A stretch of DNA of 64,000 nucleotides from Myxococcales bacterium (GCA_020633295.1 JACKDW010000002.1:186001-250000), one strand, 5' to 3'. Positions 28,007-37,182 are shown, numbered from the stretch's first letter. Notes: generated from the letters alone by a model not told the origin. Program-made: numbers and translations.

Positions 28007-28992
28007 TCGCTCGCGCTCGCGCGCGCGCCCGCGGGCGGCGTCGCGACGCGCAGCGCCTCGATGTCGGCGAGCATCCCCGCGACCATCGCCTCGACCACGC
28101 GCGCGCCCTTGGCCCGCGTCGCCAGGGTCGGGTCGCCCCAGATCCCCGTCTTCGAGTAGTGCCCCGGGCCGTCGGGCGCGCGCGAGAAGCCGGGCTTGGT
28201 CTTCGGCGCGAAGTCCTTGACCGCCTTGGACATGTCGACGGTCTCGGGCGCGATGTACAGCATCATCGACGTCTCGATCTCGTCGGCGTGCGTGCCGCCC
28301 TCCTGCTCGCGCAGCGCCTCCTCGACCGGGCCCGCGACCTTCAGGATGTCGGTGAAGCGCAGCAGGATCCCGTCCTCCGCCAGCAGCGCGGCCGCGGCCT
28401 GCAGCGGCTTCACCGTCGACACGCCCGTGTTGAGCACGTAGAAGCGCCGCGGGCCGTGGCGCGCGAGGCTGCGGCAGATGTCGACCACCACGTCGCGCGC
28501 CGTCTCCTCGCGCAGCGTCGTCGAGCCCGGGTACTCGACGAAGGCCGGGTAGTAGTGATAGCCGAGCGTCGGCGCGATCACGACGTCGGCCGCCTGCAGC
28601 ACGCGCCGCGTGTAGTACTCCGCGAGCAGCAGGTCGTTCTTCAGCAGCAGGTGCGGCCCGTGCTCCTTGGCCGCGGCGCCCAGCGGCACGACCACGACTG
28701 TCTCCGGGGTCAGGCGCGCCTCCGCCTCGATCCAGGTCAGCGAGCCGAGCAGCACGCCGCGCGGCGGGTCGCCGTCGAGCTCGGGCGCGCGCGGTTCGGG
28801 CGCGATCTTGTTATTGGGCGCGCGCGCGGGCGGGGGCGACTGCGTCACGGCGACGACCTCCTTCGGGGTGACTTCCTTCGCGGCGGGGGCGTTCGGGACG
28901 CGATCCGGGGACGCGCCGTCACAGGCCATCGGCGCGAGCGCGGGCGCGAGCGCGAGCGCGAGATAACGAGCGGACGCGTGGACCTTCGGCAC
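28003..28992 (-). CDS. Creatininase-family amidohydrolase lipoprotein
   Basis: A 329-residue exported protein (lipobox PMAC, Cys24) with a Pro/Ala linker and a creatininase/creatinine-amidohydrolase domain from about residue 75. The metal-ligand block is VPLGAAAKEHGPHLLLKND (E110, H111 and D120), and the second conserved block is GGTHADEIETSMMLY near 232-246. Family members are zinc or manganese amidohydrolases (creatininase, the MftE peptidase, FAPy deformylase). Periplasmic or surface location is unusual for this mostly cytoplasmic family. Start ATG 28992. Operon with the membrane protein at 27083-28006. Substrate unknown. Confidence 0.8.
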   Translation of the reverse strand: MPKVHASARYLALALAPALAPMACDGASPDRVPNAPAAKEVTPKEVVAVTQSPPPARAPNNKIAPEPRAPELDGDPPRGVLLGSLTWIEAEARLTPETVVVVPLGAAAKEHGPHLLLKNDLLLAEYYTRRVLQAADVVIAPTLGYHYYPAFVEYPGSTTLREETARDVVVDICRSLARHGPRRFYVLNTGVSTVKPLQAAAALLAEDGILLRFTDILKVAGPVEEALREQEGGTHADEIETSMMLYIAPETVDMSKAVKDFAPKTKPGFSRAPDGPGHYSKTGIWGDPTLATRAKGARVVEAMVAGMLADIEALRVATPPAGARASASE

Positions 28993-29108
28993 TGGTAGAC
29001 CCTACCATCGCGCGACCTCCCGGCGTCCTCCGTGCGCGCGCGAGAGCCCAGCCCCGAGACGAACGAGGGCCCCCGGCGCGCGGCCGAGAGCCCTCGTGGC
29101 GTCGACGC

Positions 29109-29148
29109 GGTCGCTACAGGTTCGCCACGGTCGCTACAGGTTCGCCAC
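29109..29148. repeat. 20-bp tandem duplication over the end of the ceramidase-like gene
   Basis: GGTCGCTACAGGTTCGCCAC occurs at 29109-29128 and again at 29129-29148, identical in both. The right copy contains the last codons and stop of the minus-strand lipoprotein gene; the left copy lies just past the stop. The exact identity suggests a recent slippage event. Confidence 0.85.
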
Positions 29149-31458
29149 GTTCGCGCCCACGAAGTCCGGGTTGATCTGCGCGGGCTCCTGCTCGAAGCCG
29201 GTGATCGCCCAGACCGCGTTGAGCCAGTCGGCGCCCGAGTCCCAGCCCATCGAGTTCGTCTCCTCGTAGTGCGACGAGAACTCGCCGACCGCGACGCCGT
29301 ACTGACACGACGCGACCACCAGCTCGTCCGAGCCCGGGATGTCCGAGTAGGGCGGCATCGCCAGCAGCGAGGGGTCCTCGGTGATCGCCTTGCAGCGCGC
29401 GCCCGAGACCGCGAAGGTGCTCCCGTCGTAGGACGCGTAGTCGATCACGTCGGTGTCCAGCAGCACCTGGCAGGTACCTGGCGCGAAGAACACGTCGCCG
29501 ACGCAGTAGATGCGGTAGTGGCTCGGCGCGAGGATGTAGCCGCCGGAGTCCTGGGTCAGCCCCAGCACCCAGCGGTAGTCGCCGTTTGTCAGCGCCTGGC
29601 GGGCGTAGCCCGGCGTCTCGTAGACATCGGGCGGGAGGTGATTGACGAGGTTGGCGTCGCGCAGCTCACCGGACCCGTAGTACACCTCGTCAGGGTCGCT
29701 TACGAAGTCGCTCGGCAGCCCGTGGGTCAGCTCGGTCACGACCTCGCCCGGCGCGGTGATCAGCTCGATCGGCCCGATCTGCGCGTGCACCAGCGCCGTC
29801 TTCGCGTGATCGCCCACGCGCTTGGGCAGGTCGAGCACGGGGTCGAGCTCCGACACGTAGTCGTCGGGGACGCAGTTGTCGTCGTCCTTGGGCCCCATCG
29901 GCGGGCAGGTGTAGAGCATGCGCTTGCGGTAGCCGATCTGCAGCGGGTCCTCGCCGATCACCGAGAGGCCGACGCGGAACTGCACGTTCGAGAGCCGCGT
30001 GTAGAACGTCTGCTCCGTGAACGCGATCGGGCCCGCGGCGAACTCGTCGGGGCCGCCCTCGAGATCGGCGAGCACGCGCTTGCCCAGCTCCCAGCCGATC
30101 ACCGCGAGCTTGTGGAAGCCCTTGCCCGTCTCGACCGCGCCGTCGGGGAACTCCTTGCCGTCGCCGGGGTCGACCCCGTCGGGCCCCTCGGTCTCCCACA
30201 CCGGGTAGCGCAGCGGCGACATCATGGCCCCGACGCCGCCGTTGAAGTACAGCGCCGGCGCGCCGGTCTGCTCCATGATGTGGCGCGCCATGTAGCCCGA
30301 GAAGCCGGCCGAGATGTACTGCCCCTCGATGTAGCAGTTCTCGTCGTCCTCCGTGTAGCACTCGTCGACCGACTTCAGGTACTCGGCCTCGGCCTCGGCG
30401 GCGAACACGTTCTTGCTCCAGCCGAGCACCGACTCCGGGTGGTTCTGCCACTGCACGACCGTGGCGATCACCTCGTCGGGGTTCTCGTAGGAGACCGCCT
30501 GCAGCGAGTGCAGCGTCGGGTCGACGAGGTAGGGCGCGTTCTGGTCGGCGAGGCCGAACTGGTAGTCCGTCGCGGTGGTGCGCACGATCGCCAGCTGGCG
30601 GCTCTGCACGGCCCCGACGATCGCGGTCGCGATCTGGTCGGCGAGGTAGTCGTAGTACTCGTCGTTGATCGCGTCGAGCCCGGAGGTGTCCGGCCCCATG
30701 TGGTTGTGCGTCGCCGAGATGATGAAGCGCAGCTTGGCGTAGGTCTCGTCGTCGGCCAGCAGCGCCTGGACCTTCTCGTGGATCACCGCGATGTCGTCGC
30801 GGAACAGCATGTAGACGTCGGCGGTCGCCATCACGACGATGGTCTCGTCGGGGTCCTCCATGTCCTGGAACGCGATCGCGCTCGCGCGGATCTCGTCGTG
30901 GACCCAGTGCGAGCTCTCGGCGCCGTTGCCGATCGCGATCGTGCCCACGTCCCACTCCTCGACGAACGCGCCCGGGCTGTCGGCGTCCGGGGCGCCTGGC
31001 TCGAGGGCCAGCGGCGGCTGCTCGGCGATCGCGTCGAAGTACGCGGTGGAGCCGTCGACCTCGGGCAGCAGCGTCGCCCACGACGCGCCGACCATCAGGG
31101 TGCTGACGAGCGGCTCGCCCGTGGTCGCGGTGTCCGTCTCGGTGCCCGAGGTCGGGTCCTCGGTCGTGGTCTCGCTCCCCGAGGAGGTCGACGGGTCGTC
31201 CGTCGTCGAGCCCGTCTCCCCGGAGCTGCTCGAGCCGCCCGTGCCGTCCGTCGTCGGCCCGGCCGACGTCGGGTTCGAGGTCGGGCCCTCGGTCGCCTCG
31301 TCGGTCTCGCCCGTCGTCTCGCTGCCGGCCGTCGTCGTCGTCGAGTCGTCGCCGCAGCCGAGCGCGAGCGCGGCGAGCAGGCTGAGCGAGAGGCCGAGCG
31401 CGGAGCCGCGCGTTGGGTTCAGTCGGGAGTCAGTGCGGGAGAAGACCAGGTTTGCCAT
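29134..31458 (-). CDS. Neutral/alkaline-ceramidase-like lipoprotein
   Basis: A 774-residue exported protein: lipobox ALGCGDD (Cys35), a Ser/Thr/Glu/Gly linker to about residue 115, then a domain matching the neutral ceramidase superfamily. It has VGTIAIGNGAESSHWVHDE, ISATHNHMGPDTSG (the equivalent of the SATHTHSGPG metal-binding block of ceramidases) and GGVGAMMSPLRYPV. Neutral ceramidases cleave the amide bond of ceramide with a catalytic serine and zinc; I did not verify the serine. ATG 31458 with GGAGG at good spacing decides the start. The extreme 3' end is duplicated. Probably an envelope hydrolase; sphingolipids are known in myxobacteria, so the role is plausible. Confidence 0.75.
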   Translation of the reverse strand: MANLVFSRTDSRLNPTRGSALGLSLSLLAALALGCGDDSTTTTAGSETTGETDEATEGPTSNPTSAGPTTDGTGGSSSSGETGSTTDDPSTSSGSETTTEDPTSGTETDTATTGEPLVSTLMVGASWATLLPEVDGSTAYFDAIAEQPPLALEPGAPDADSPGAFVEEWDVGTIAIGNGAESSHWVHDEIRASAIAFQDMEDPDETIVVMATADVYMLFRDDIAVIHEKVQALLADDETYAKLRFIISATHNHMGPDTSGLDAINDEYYDYLADQIATAIVGAVQSRQLAIVRTTATDYQFGLADQNAPYLVDPTLHSLQAVSYENPDEVIATVVQWQNHPESVLGWSKNVFAAEAEAEYLKSVDECYTEDDENCYIEGQYISAGFSGYMARHIMEQTGAPALYFNGGVGAMMSPLRYPVWETEGPDGVDPGDGKEFPDGAVETGKGFHKLAVIGWELGKRVLADLEGGPDEFAAGPIAFTEQTFYTRLSNVQFRVGLSVIGEDPLQIGYRKRMLYTCPPMGPKDDDNCVPDDYVSELDPVLDLPKRVGDHAKTALVHAQIGPIELITAPGEVVTELTHGLPSDFVSDPDEVYYGSGELRDANLVNHLPPDVYETPGYARQALTNGDYRWVLGLTQDSGGYILAPSHYRIYCVGDVFFAPGTCQVLLDTDVIDYASYDGSTFAVSGARCKAITEDPSLLAMPPYSDIPGSDELVVASCQYGVAVGEFSSHYEETNSMGWDSGADWLNAVWAITGFEQEPAQINPDFVGANVANL

Positions 31459-31716
31459 GCGTTCCTCCGTGGAACTTGGGGGCGCGAGCGCCGAGTGATT
31501 GGGCCGTCGTGGCCGCGCGAACATAGCAAGGATGACCGCGGCGACGATAGGAGCGCCGCGCGAGCGCGACGCGCGGGCCCGATCACGCCGCGCTCCGCCG
31601 ACCGCGTCGCCGCGTCGCTCGTGGGTGCGCTGACGCCGGGGACGTCGGCAGACGCGGGCGACTCGTCGCGTCACGTCGCGTCGCGGCGTCAGAGCGTTCT
31701 GCTACGATGCCGCGCT

Positions 31717-32304
31717 GTGCAGGACTTTGCGCTCCCGCCTCGCTCGGTCCGCACGCGCCTGATCGGCGGACGCGGACACTACGACGTGGTGATGCAGGCG
31801 GTGACGCGAGCGCGCTGCAGCGTGTGGATCGCGACCGCCAACCTCAAGGAGCTGCTGGTCGAGGGGCGCCGCGTGAGCGCGCGCAGCCGCAGCAGGTTTC
31901 GCTCGATCCTCGAGATCTTCGACGAGCTCGCGGGCGCCGGCGTCGAGCTGCGGATCCTCCACGCGCGCTTCCCCTCGGGCCCCTTCCGCGAGCGCTTCGA
32001 CGGGCTGCCGCGGCTCGTCGCCGGGGGCCTCGAGCTGCGCGAGTGCCCGCGCGTGCACATGAAGACGGTGATCGTCGACGGCGCGTTCCTCTACCTCGGC
32101 AGCGCCAACTGGACCGGCGCCGGCCTCGGCGCCAAGGCGGAGGGGCGGCGCAACTTCGAGCTCGGCGTGGTCACCGACGACGAGCAGTACATCGATCAGG
32201 TGCAGGCGCTGTACGAGGCGATCTGGCGCGGCCGCGAGTGCTCGAGCTGCGTGCTGCGCGACGCCTGCCCCGCGCCGCTCGACCTCTCGCGCGCGCCGGA
32301 GTGA
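31717..32304 (+). CDS. Small phospholipase-D-superfamily protein with Cys tail
   Basis: A 195-residue protein containing one PLD active-site motif: HMKTVIVDG (H114, K116, D121) followed by LGSANWTGAG (N131). Single-HKD proteins act as dimers, as in the Nuc nuclease. The tail CSSCVLRDAC (C-x2-C-x5-C) recurs in uncharacterised bacterial PLD proteins and could bind metal. The GTG at 31717 (MQDFALPPRSVR) is the best start; the frame stays open far upstream to 29032 but that part is the shadow of the ceramidase-like gene. No signal peptide. It could be a nuclease, phosphatidyltransferase or phosphodiesterase. Confidence 0.75.
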   Translation: MQDFALPPRSVRTRLIGGRGHYDVVMQAVTRARCSVWIATANLKELLVEGRRVSARSRSRFRSILEIFDELAGAGVELRILHARFPSGPFRERFDGLPRLVAGGLELRECPRVHMKTVIVDGAFLYLGSANWTGAGLGAKAEGRRNFELGVVTDDEQYIDQVQALYEAIWRGRECSSCVLRDACPAPLDLSRAPE

Positions 32305-32558
32305 TTCCGAGCGCGCGCGTCGACGCGAAAGATCCGGCGCGCGCCTGGACAATCGATCGGGCGCGCGGAGCGAGCGCGGCCACGGACGAGGCGCGGTCGC
32401 ACGCGACGCGGCACGCGATCGCTCCAAGCGGCGAGACCCGCGAATTCAGAGCGGTGAGCAGGAACCCGTAGGTAAGAACCCCGTGACGCGGAGCTCGTGG
32501 ATCTTCTCGTGGACGCGAATTCGTGACCGGTATTCGCGAAGCCCGGCGCGAAGTCGGG

Positions 32559-32594
32559 GAGCTCGGGGAGCTCGTGGAGCTCGTGGAGCTCGTG
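32559..32594. repeat. Four 9-bp tandem repeats
   Basis: GAGCTCGGG (32559-32567) followed by three copies of GAGCTCGTG (32568-32594), in the gene-poor stretch. The unit contains GAGCTC, also the start of the 14-bp repeats at 18601. No coding role seen. Confidence 0.8.
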
Positions 32595-32952
32595 GAACTA
32601 AAGGATCGAGCGCGGCGGACGTCGAGAAATCGCGAGGACGACGAACCCAACGCGCGAGCGTCGGGATAGGAGGGACATGAGCGAGCGCGCGAACATCGAG
32701 ACACGGCCCAGCGGCCGGAAGGCGGCCGCGCCGCCGAGCTCGAGCGCGCCGCGCTCCGCTGCGGACGTCAGCGAACGCGCTTACGTCCGTGGCTGCGCCG
32801 TGCAGACGACACCCGCTGCACGACCTGCGCGCAGTCCAAACAAGCCCGAGAGCATGTCGACCGGTTTCGCTGCTTCGACCGTTTGTGCGCCGTCTGTGGG
32901 TACCTGGGCCGGTTTCGATCGAGGGCGGCATGACCTTTTGGACAGCGTCAAA

Positions 32953-32974
32953 CAACATGGAGCGTGCTATGTTG
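32953..32974. promoter_or_regulatory. Inverted repeat CAACAT...ATGTTG
   Basis: Six-base arms CAACAT (32953-32958) and ATGTTG (32969-32974), 10-bp spacer, in an AT-richer island 163 bp upstream of the proline-repeat beta-barrel gene. The right arm overlaps a possible -10 (TATGTT, 32968-32973). Possible operator; weak evidence. Confidence 0.3.
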
Positions 32975-33136
32975 GTCGCGCCATGAGGGCGCGCAGGCGT
33001 GACCGTCACCGCCGCCCGTCTTGGAATGTTGAGTTATTGGCTTCCGCGATGCCGCCGCGGCCGCGATGCCCATGGCCGCACCGGCCACCACACTGTGTGA
33101 CGCAATCTCAAAGCGCGTGGAGAGGATTGTTCGAGA

Positions 33137-34515
33137 ATGCATGGAGTCCCACATAAAGCGTTGAAGCACGGCGTCGCGCTGGCGACCGTCATTGGGTTGA
33201 CCGTGACGACGAGCGCGCTCGCGTCGGCGCAGACGCCCGTCCAGCCGGCGGTGATTCAGCCCGCGCCGCAGCCCGTCGCGCCCGCTCCCGCGCCCTACGT
33301 CGCACAGCCCGCGCCGCAGCCCGTCGCGCCCGCTCCCGCGCCCTACGTCGCACAGCCCGCGCCGCAGCCCGTCGCGCCGCAGCCCGTCGCGCCACAGCCC
33401 GCGCCGATCGTCGCACAGCCCGCGCCGCAACCCGTCGCGCCGCAGCCCGTCGCGCCCGCCCCTGCGCCCGTCGTCGCACAGCCCGCGCCACAGCCCGTCG
33501 CGCCCGCCCCTGCGCCCGTCGTCGCACAGCCCGCGCCGCAGCCCGTCGCGCCCGCCCCTGCGCCCTACGTCGCACAGCCCGCGCCGCAACCCGTCGCGCC
33601 GCAGCCCGTCGCGCCCGCCCCGCGCCCTACGTCGCACAGCCCGCGCCGCAACCCGTCGCGCCCGCCCCGCGCCCGTCGTCGCGCAGCCAGCACCCCAGCC
33701 CGCGCCGACGCTGACGCCCGAGCAGCAGGCCGCCGCCGCCGCAGCTGCGCTCGGTCTGCAGCCCGCGCCACAGCCCGCGCCCGCGCCAGTCGCACAGGCG
33801 CCCGCGCCAGTCGCACAGGCGCCCGCGCCAGGTCGCACAGGCGCCCGCGACCTACAACCCCGGGCCGACGACCCAGGTCACGCACTACCCGCCCGGCTGG
33901 GCCGTGCAGCCGCCCTACGTCGAGCAGCCCCCGCCCCCGCCGGCGCCAGCGCCAGAGCCCACGCCCGAACCGAAGAAAGCGGAGAAGCCCAAGCCCGCCG
34001 GGCTGTGGCTCGCGCTGCGCCTCGGCGCGACCTTCGGCGTCGGCGGTGATCGTCCCGCGCGCGCGATGCTCGTGTCGCCGACCGGCGGCTTCGACCTCGG
34101 CTACCGCGTCAACGATCACGTGTCCATTGGGACCGGCATCTCGGGACAGATCCACGACAAGGAGCTGGTCCCCGCCCAGGATGCCGAGAAGGGTCAGAGC
34201 GAGGGCTTCGGCACCATGTTCGCCTGGGACGCGCTCAACCTGCGGTTCTACGCCGGACGGCGCGGGCGCCTGCAGCCGTACCTCGAGGTCGGCGGCGGCA
34301 TGGCGGTCTACCGCCGCCCCGGCGGCTCCGTGACGCCCGGGCCGATGCTGCGCGCGGGCCTCGGCTTCGAGCGCTGGGTCTCGGAGCACGTGACCATCGG
34401 CATCGCCGGCACCTACCGCCTCAGCGCGTTCGAGATGAAGTACACCAAGGCCGAGACCGAGTGGCTCATGGGGCACGGCGTCCAGGCGTTCTTCGACCTC
34501 GGCTTCCACTGGTAG
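33137..34515 (+). CDS. Proline-repeat outer-membrane beta-barrel protein, interrupted by three indels
   Basis: A signal peptide (ends ASAQ, about residue 34) leads into tandem repeats of the 16-residue unit VAQPAPQPVAPAPAPY (33250-33700), then a short Pro/Glu/Lys linker and a beta-barrel of about 170 residues from LWLALRLGATFGVGG to the final aromatic FDLGFHW. A terminal aromatic residue and alternating strands are typical of outer-membrane porins or OmpA-like barrels. Reading is broken three times. A T is missing near 33620 (CCCCGCG where other copies have CCCCTGCG) and again near 33668, and a G is inserted at 33831-33832. The net effect, -1 -1 +1, restores a single reading frame through 34515. 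ATG 33137. The long repeat tract could span the periplasm or bind the cell wall. Either assembly errors or decay; the barrel part reads well. Confidence 0.75.
33250..33700 (+). repeat. 48/63-bp tandem repeats encoding VAQPAPQPVAPAPAPY
   Basis: At least eight copies of a 48-bp unit (some extended by 15 bp, adding VAPQP) occur in the N-terminal half of the beta-barrel gene, using GCAC/GCC codons that differ only in third positions. Such low-complexity DNA is prone to slippage and to sequencing error, and it coincides with two of the three indels. Confidence 0.85.
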
Positions 34516-34555
34516 TCGAGGCGCCCGCGAGACGACAGGTCAACCCGACCACGAG

Positions 34556-34588
34556 AAGACCCGGGGCCAAGCGGCGCCGGGTCTTTCT
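34556..34588 (+). terminator. Intrinsic terminator after the beta-barrel gene
   Basis: Arms AAGACCCGG (34556-34564) and CCGGGTCTT (34577-34585) form a nine-base stem with a 12-base loop, followed by TCT. It lies 40 bases after the stop codon at 34513-34515, a good match to a rho-independent terminator. Confidence 0.8.
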
Positions 34589-34669
34589 GCGTTCGGGTCT
34601 CCGACGCGCGAAGTTCGTTCGCGACGACGGCGCACGACGACGCGAGCCGCTCGCGCGTCGACGCGCCGA

Positions 34670-35260
34670 TCACTGGGCCGTCGGCGGGTTGACCCGCTTC
34701 GCGGGCGCGGTCGCGACGGGCCGCCCCGGCGGCTCCGGCTGCGGGTTGAAGCCCTTCTTGATCCCGGGGTTGTCGAGCCCGGGCCCGGCCTGGTCATCGG
34801 GGTTCTCGACCACCGCCGGCGGCTCCGGCTGCGGGTTGAAGCCCTTCTCCACCACCGCGTCGTTGATGAAGCCCGCGCCCTGGTCGTCGGGGTTCTCGAC
34901 GACCCCCGGCGGCTCCGGCTGCGGGTTCAGGCCCTTCTCCACCACCTGGTTGTTGATGAAGCCCGCGCCTTGATCGTCGGGGTTCGCCGGCGGCTCGGGC
35001 TGCGGGTTAAACCCCTTCTGCACCACCGGGTTATTGAGCTTCGGGTTGCTCTCGCGCTCGCCGTCGCCGTCGGCCTTCGGCGCGAGCTTCACGGCCGCGC
35101 CGCGACGGAGCGATCCTGCGGCGTCCTCGGGCGACGCGCCGCACGCGGTCGCCAGCGCGATCACGGACAGCGTCGCGAGCGCGCGCGCGAGCTTGGGGAG
35201 TGGGCGAAGGGGGCGCTTTACTCGATACACGCCCGCGAGTGTACCAGTACGCCACAGCAT
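34670..35260 (-). CDS. NPQPEPP-repeat lipoprotein
   Basis: A 196-residue exported protein: lipobox ALATACG, a basic/charged segment, then tandem repeats of about 29 residues each ending KGFNPQPEPP (four copies, 34722-35020) separated by ENPDDQGAGFINxxVVEKG. NPQP-rich tails of this type occur in uncharacterised proteins of many bacteria; no function is known to me. The start is ATG 35260 (MLWRTGTLAG) or GTG 35230 (MYRVKRPLRP); both give a plausible signal peptide. It converges with the proline-repeat beta-barrel gene, so two proline-rich envelope proteins sit side by side. Probably an envelope spacer or ligand for a binding domain. Confidence 0.65.
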   Translation of the reverse strand: MLWRTGTLAGVYRVKRPLRPLPKLARALATLSVIALATACGASPEDAAGSLRRGAAVKLAPKADGDGERESNPKLNNPVVQKGFNPQPEPPANPDDQGAGFINNQVVEKGLNPQPEPPGVVENPDDQGAGFINDAVVEKGFNPQPEPPAVVENPDDQAGPGLDNPGIKKGFNPQPEPPGRPVATAPAKRVNPPTAQ

Positions 35261-35436
35261 GTCATGAGGGACAGGATGAACGCGCGCGAAGCCGCGCGGC
35301 GCACGAGCGCCGCCGCGCACGCGCGCGGCGTCGACTCACGCCGTCTGCTTCGGCGGGACGAGGCGACGAAACGCGGACGCGCCGGGCCTCGTCGACGAGA
35401 CCCGGCGAGAAGCGCACCGGAGACGTTTGCCGCGGA

Positions 35437-37182
35437 CTACGGCGCGACGAGCTCGGCGACGAACAGATCGACGGGCCCCTCGTTCTCGAGCGGCTCGCCG
35501 CCGAAGTCGAGCGGCCCCGTCGACTGCCCCGTGAGCACGATGTGCAGCTCGCTGTCCGCCGCGATCGCGCGCGCCTGCTGGAACAGCGCGCCGCCGTAGC
35601 GCGCGCTCCACAGGTGCTCGCCGCCGGGGCCGTAGCGCCCGACGTAGATGTCGCGCGAGCCGACGCTCGTCAGCGTCCCGCCGCCGAAGTCGACGGCGCC
35701 GCTGAAGTCCGCGGTCACGAGCGTGTTGCCCTCGGCGTCGCCGGCGATCGCGGCGCGCTGCGGCGGGGTCGGCTCCTGGGTCTGGTAGGTCCCGTAGTGG
35801 TCGCTCCAGACGTGCGCGCCGTCGCCGGTGAGCTTGACCGCGAACACGTGCTCGGTCTGGGTGTTGTTGTTGAGCGGCGCGTCGCCGCCGAGGTCGAGCA
35901 GCTTGCGGAAGAAGCCCGTCGCGTAGACAGCGTCGCTCGCGTCGACGTCGAGATCCGTGACGCGCGGGTAGCCCTCGCTCGCGCTGTAGCCCGCGCTCCA
36001 CAGGTGCCCGCCGTCGGGGTCGAGCTTGGCGATGAAGATGTCCTGAAGGCCCTGCGCGTCGAGCGGCCCGCCGCCGAAGTCGACGCTGCCCGTGAACGTC
36101 CCGGTCAGCACCGGGGAGCCGTCCGCGCCGGCGGCGAGATCGACCGCCGCGCCCGCGAAGCCGCGGCTCCACACGTGCTGCCCGTCCGCGCTGATCCGCG
36201 CGACCAGCTGCGTCCCGGGCAGCGGGCCGCCGCCGAGGTCGATGTCCCCGCCGTGGCGCGCGTGGAGGAACACGTCGCCGGTCGCGTGCGCCGCGAGGCC
36301 GACGCCCAGGCTCGCCGACGGCGTCGGGTAGGCGCGGCCCCACAGCGGCGCGCCGTCGGGCGCGAGCTTGCCGAGGTAGAGGTTGCCCTCGCCTGGCGCG
36401 TCGGTCAGCTGGCTCTGCAGCGCGTCCGCGCCGATCTCGAGGGTCTGCTGGAAGTGCCCGGTGAAGAACACGTTGCCCGCGCCGTCGACCGCGAGCGCGC
36501 CGATCGACTTCTGACCGTCGTCGGTGAAGCTCACGCTCCACTCGGGGTCGCCGTCGGTCGCGTAGGCGACGACGTACACGCTCTCCTGCTCCTCCGCCGC
36601 CGAGGCGCTGTGCGTCTCGGCGCCCGGGAAGAACGTCCCGAGGAATTGCCCGCCGACGACCACGCGGTCCTGCGGCCCGATCGCCAGCGCGTCGCCCGAG
36701 CTGTACTGCGTCGCCAGGTACAGCGCGCTCCACACGTGGAAGCCGTCGAGCGGGCAGTCGACCGCGCCGTCGCAGTCGTCGTCCTCCGGCGTCGCGCACG
36801 TCTCCGCGACCGGCAGCACCTCGCCCTCGCAGGGCCCCCAGGACATGTCGTCCTGGCAGCGCTCGAGCCCCGCCGCGCACAGCCCGACGCCCTCGGTGCC
36901 GAGCGGCCCGGTGTAGCAGTCGCGCGTCTCGCCGGGCGCGCACGACTCGACGCTCGAGCTCTCCGTCGCGCCCTCCGTCGCGTCGCCCTGCGTGCCGCCG
37001 GTCGCGGTCGTCGCGTCGCCCTCGGTGGTCGCGTCGGGCCCGGCGGTCGCGTCCTCCGTGGCCGCGCTGGTGCTGCTGGCGGTGGTGATCGAGCTCTCGC
37101 TGCCGCCGCCGTCGTCGCCGCAGGCCGGCGCGCAGAGCAGCAGCGCGAGGCCGAGGAGGCGCGCGCGGGGGCTAATCTTCAT
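35437..37182 (-). CDS. SBBP-type beta-propeller lipoprotein
   Basis: A 581-residue exported protein: lipobox APACGDD, a Ser/Thr/Asp linker, a Cys-rich collar (CAPGETRDCYTGP to CDGAVDCPLDG, near residues 80-145), then repeated blades of about 45-60 residues with ISADGQHVWSRGF, LDPDGGHLWSAGY, YGPGGEHLWSARY and VDFGGGPL motifs. This matches the SBBP (seven-bladed beta-propeller) repeats abundant in myxobacteria. Start ATG 37182 (MKISPRARLLGLALLLCAPAC) is chosen for the signal; an upstream in-frame ATG at 37203 adds seven residues. A shared promoter motif lies 43 bp upstream. Probably binds something outside the cell. Confidence 0.8.
   Translation of the reverse strand: MKISPRARLLGLALLLCAPACGDDGGGSESSITTASSTSAATEDATAGPDATTEGDATTATGGTQGDATEGATESSSVESCAPGETRDCYTGPLGTEGVGLCAAGLERCQDDMSWGPCEGEVLPVAETCATPEDDDCDGAVDCPLDGFHVWSALYLATQYSSGDALAIGPQDRVVVGGQFLGTFFPGAETHSASAAEEQESVYVVAYATDGDPEWSVSFTDDGQKSIGALAVDGAGNVFFTGHFQQTLEIGADALQSQLTDAPGEGNLYLGKLAPDGAPLWGRAYPTPSASLGVGLAAHATGDVFLHARHGGDIDLGGGPLPGTQLVARISADGQHVWSRGFAGAAVDLAAGADGSPVLTGTFTGSVDFGGGPLDAQGLQDIFIAKLDPDGGHLWSAGYSASEGYPRVTDLDVDASDAVYATGFFRKLLDLGGDAPLNNNTQTEHVFAVKLTGDGAHVWSDHYGTYQTQEPTPPQRAAIAGDAEGNTLVTADFSGAVDFGGGTLTSVGSRDIYVGRYGPGGEHLWSARYGGALFQQARAIAADSELHIVLTGQSTGPLDFGGEPLENEGPVDLFVAELVAP

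Larger units (their letters stand above)
32305..33136. other. Gene-poor region of 0.83 kb
   Basis: No convincing gene. It contains a 9-bp tandem repeat (32559-32594), an inverted repeat (32953-32974) and less GC-rich DNA near 32900-33040. An ATG at 32677 follows a TAGGAGGG sequence at only two bases' distance and opens a 159-codon frame, but its residue composition and overlap with the next gene argue against it. Most of the stretch could be leader and regulatory sequence for the beta-barrel gene. Confidence 0.5.

Noticed and set aside
29032..31716. Very long + strand frame leading into the PLD protein
   Set aside because: It lies opposite the ceramidase-like gene and is Val/Asp/Arg/Gly-rich without homology. 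Only the part after the GTG at 31717 is a real protein.
32677..33156. 159-codon frame with an upstream AGGAGGG
   Set aside because: Spacing of two bases is too short; composition is low-information and it overlaps the next gene's start. Insufficient support.
33189..33575. Minus-strand and alternate-frame proline/arginine-rich proteins over the repeat tract
   Set aside because: Shadow translations of the 48-bp repeats; no start signals or domains.
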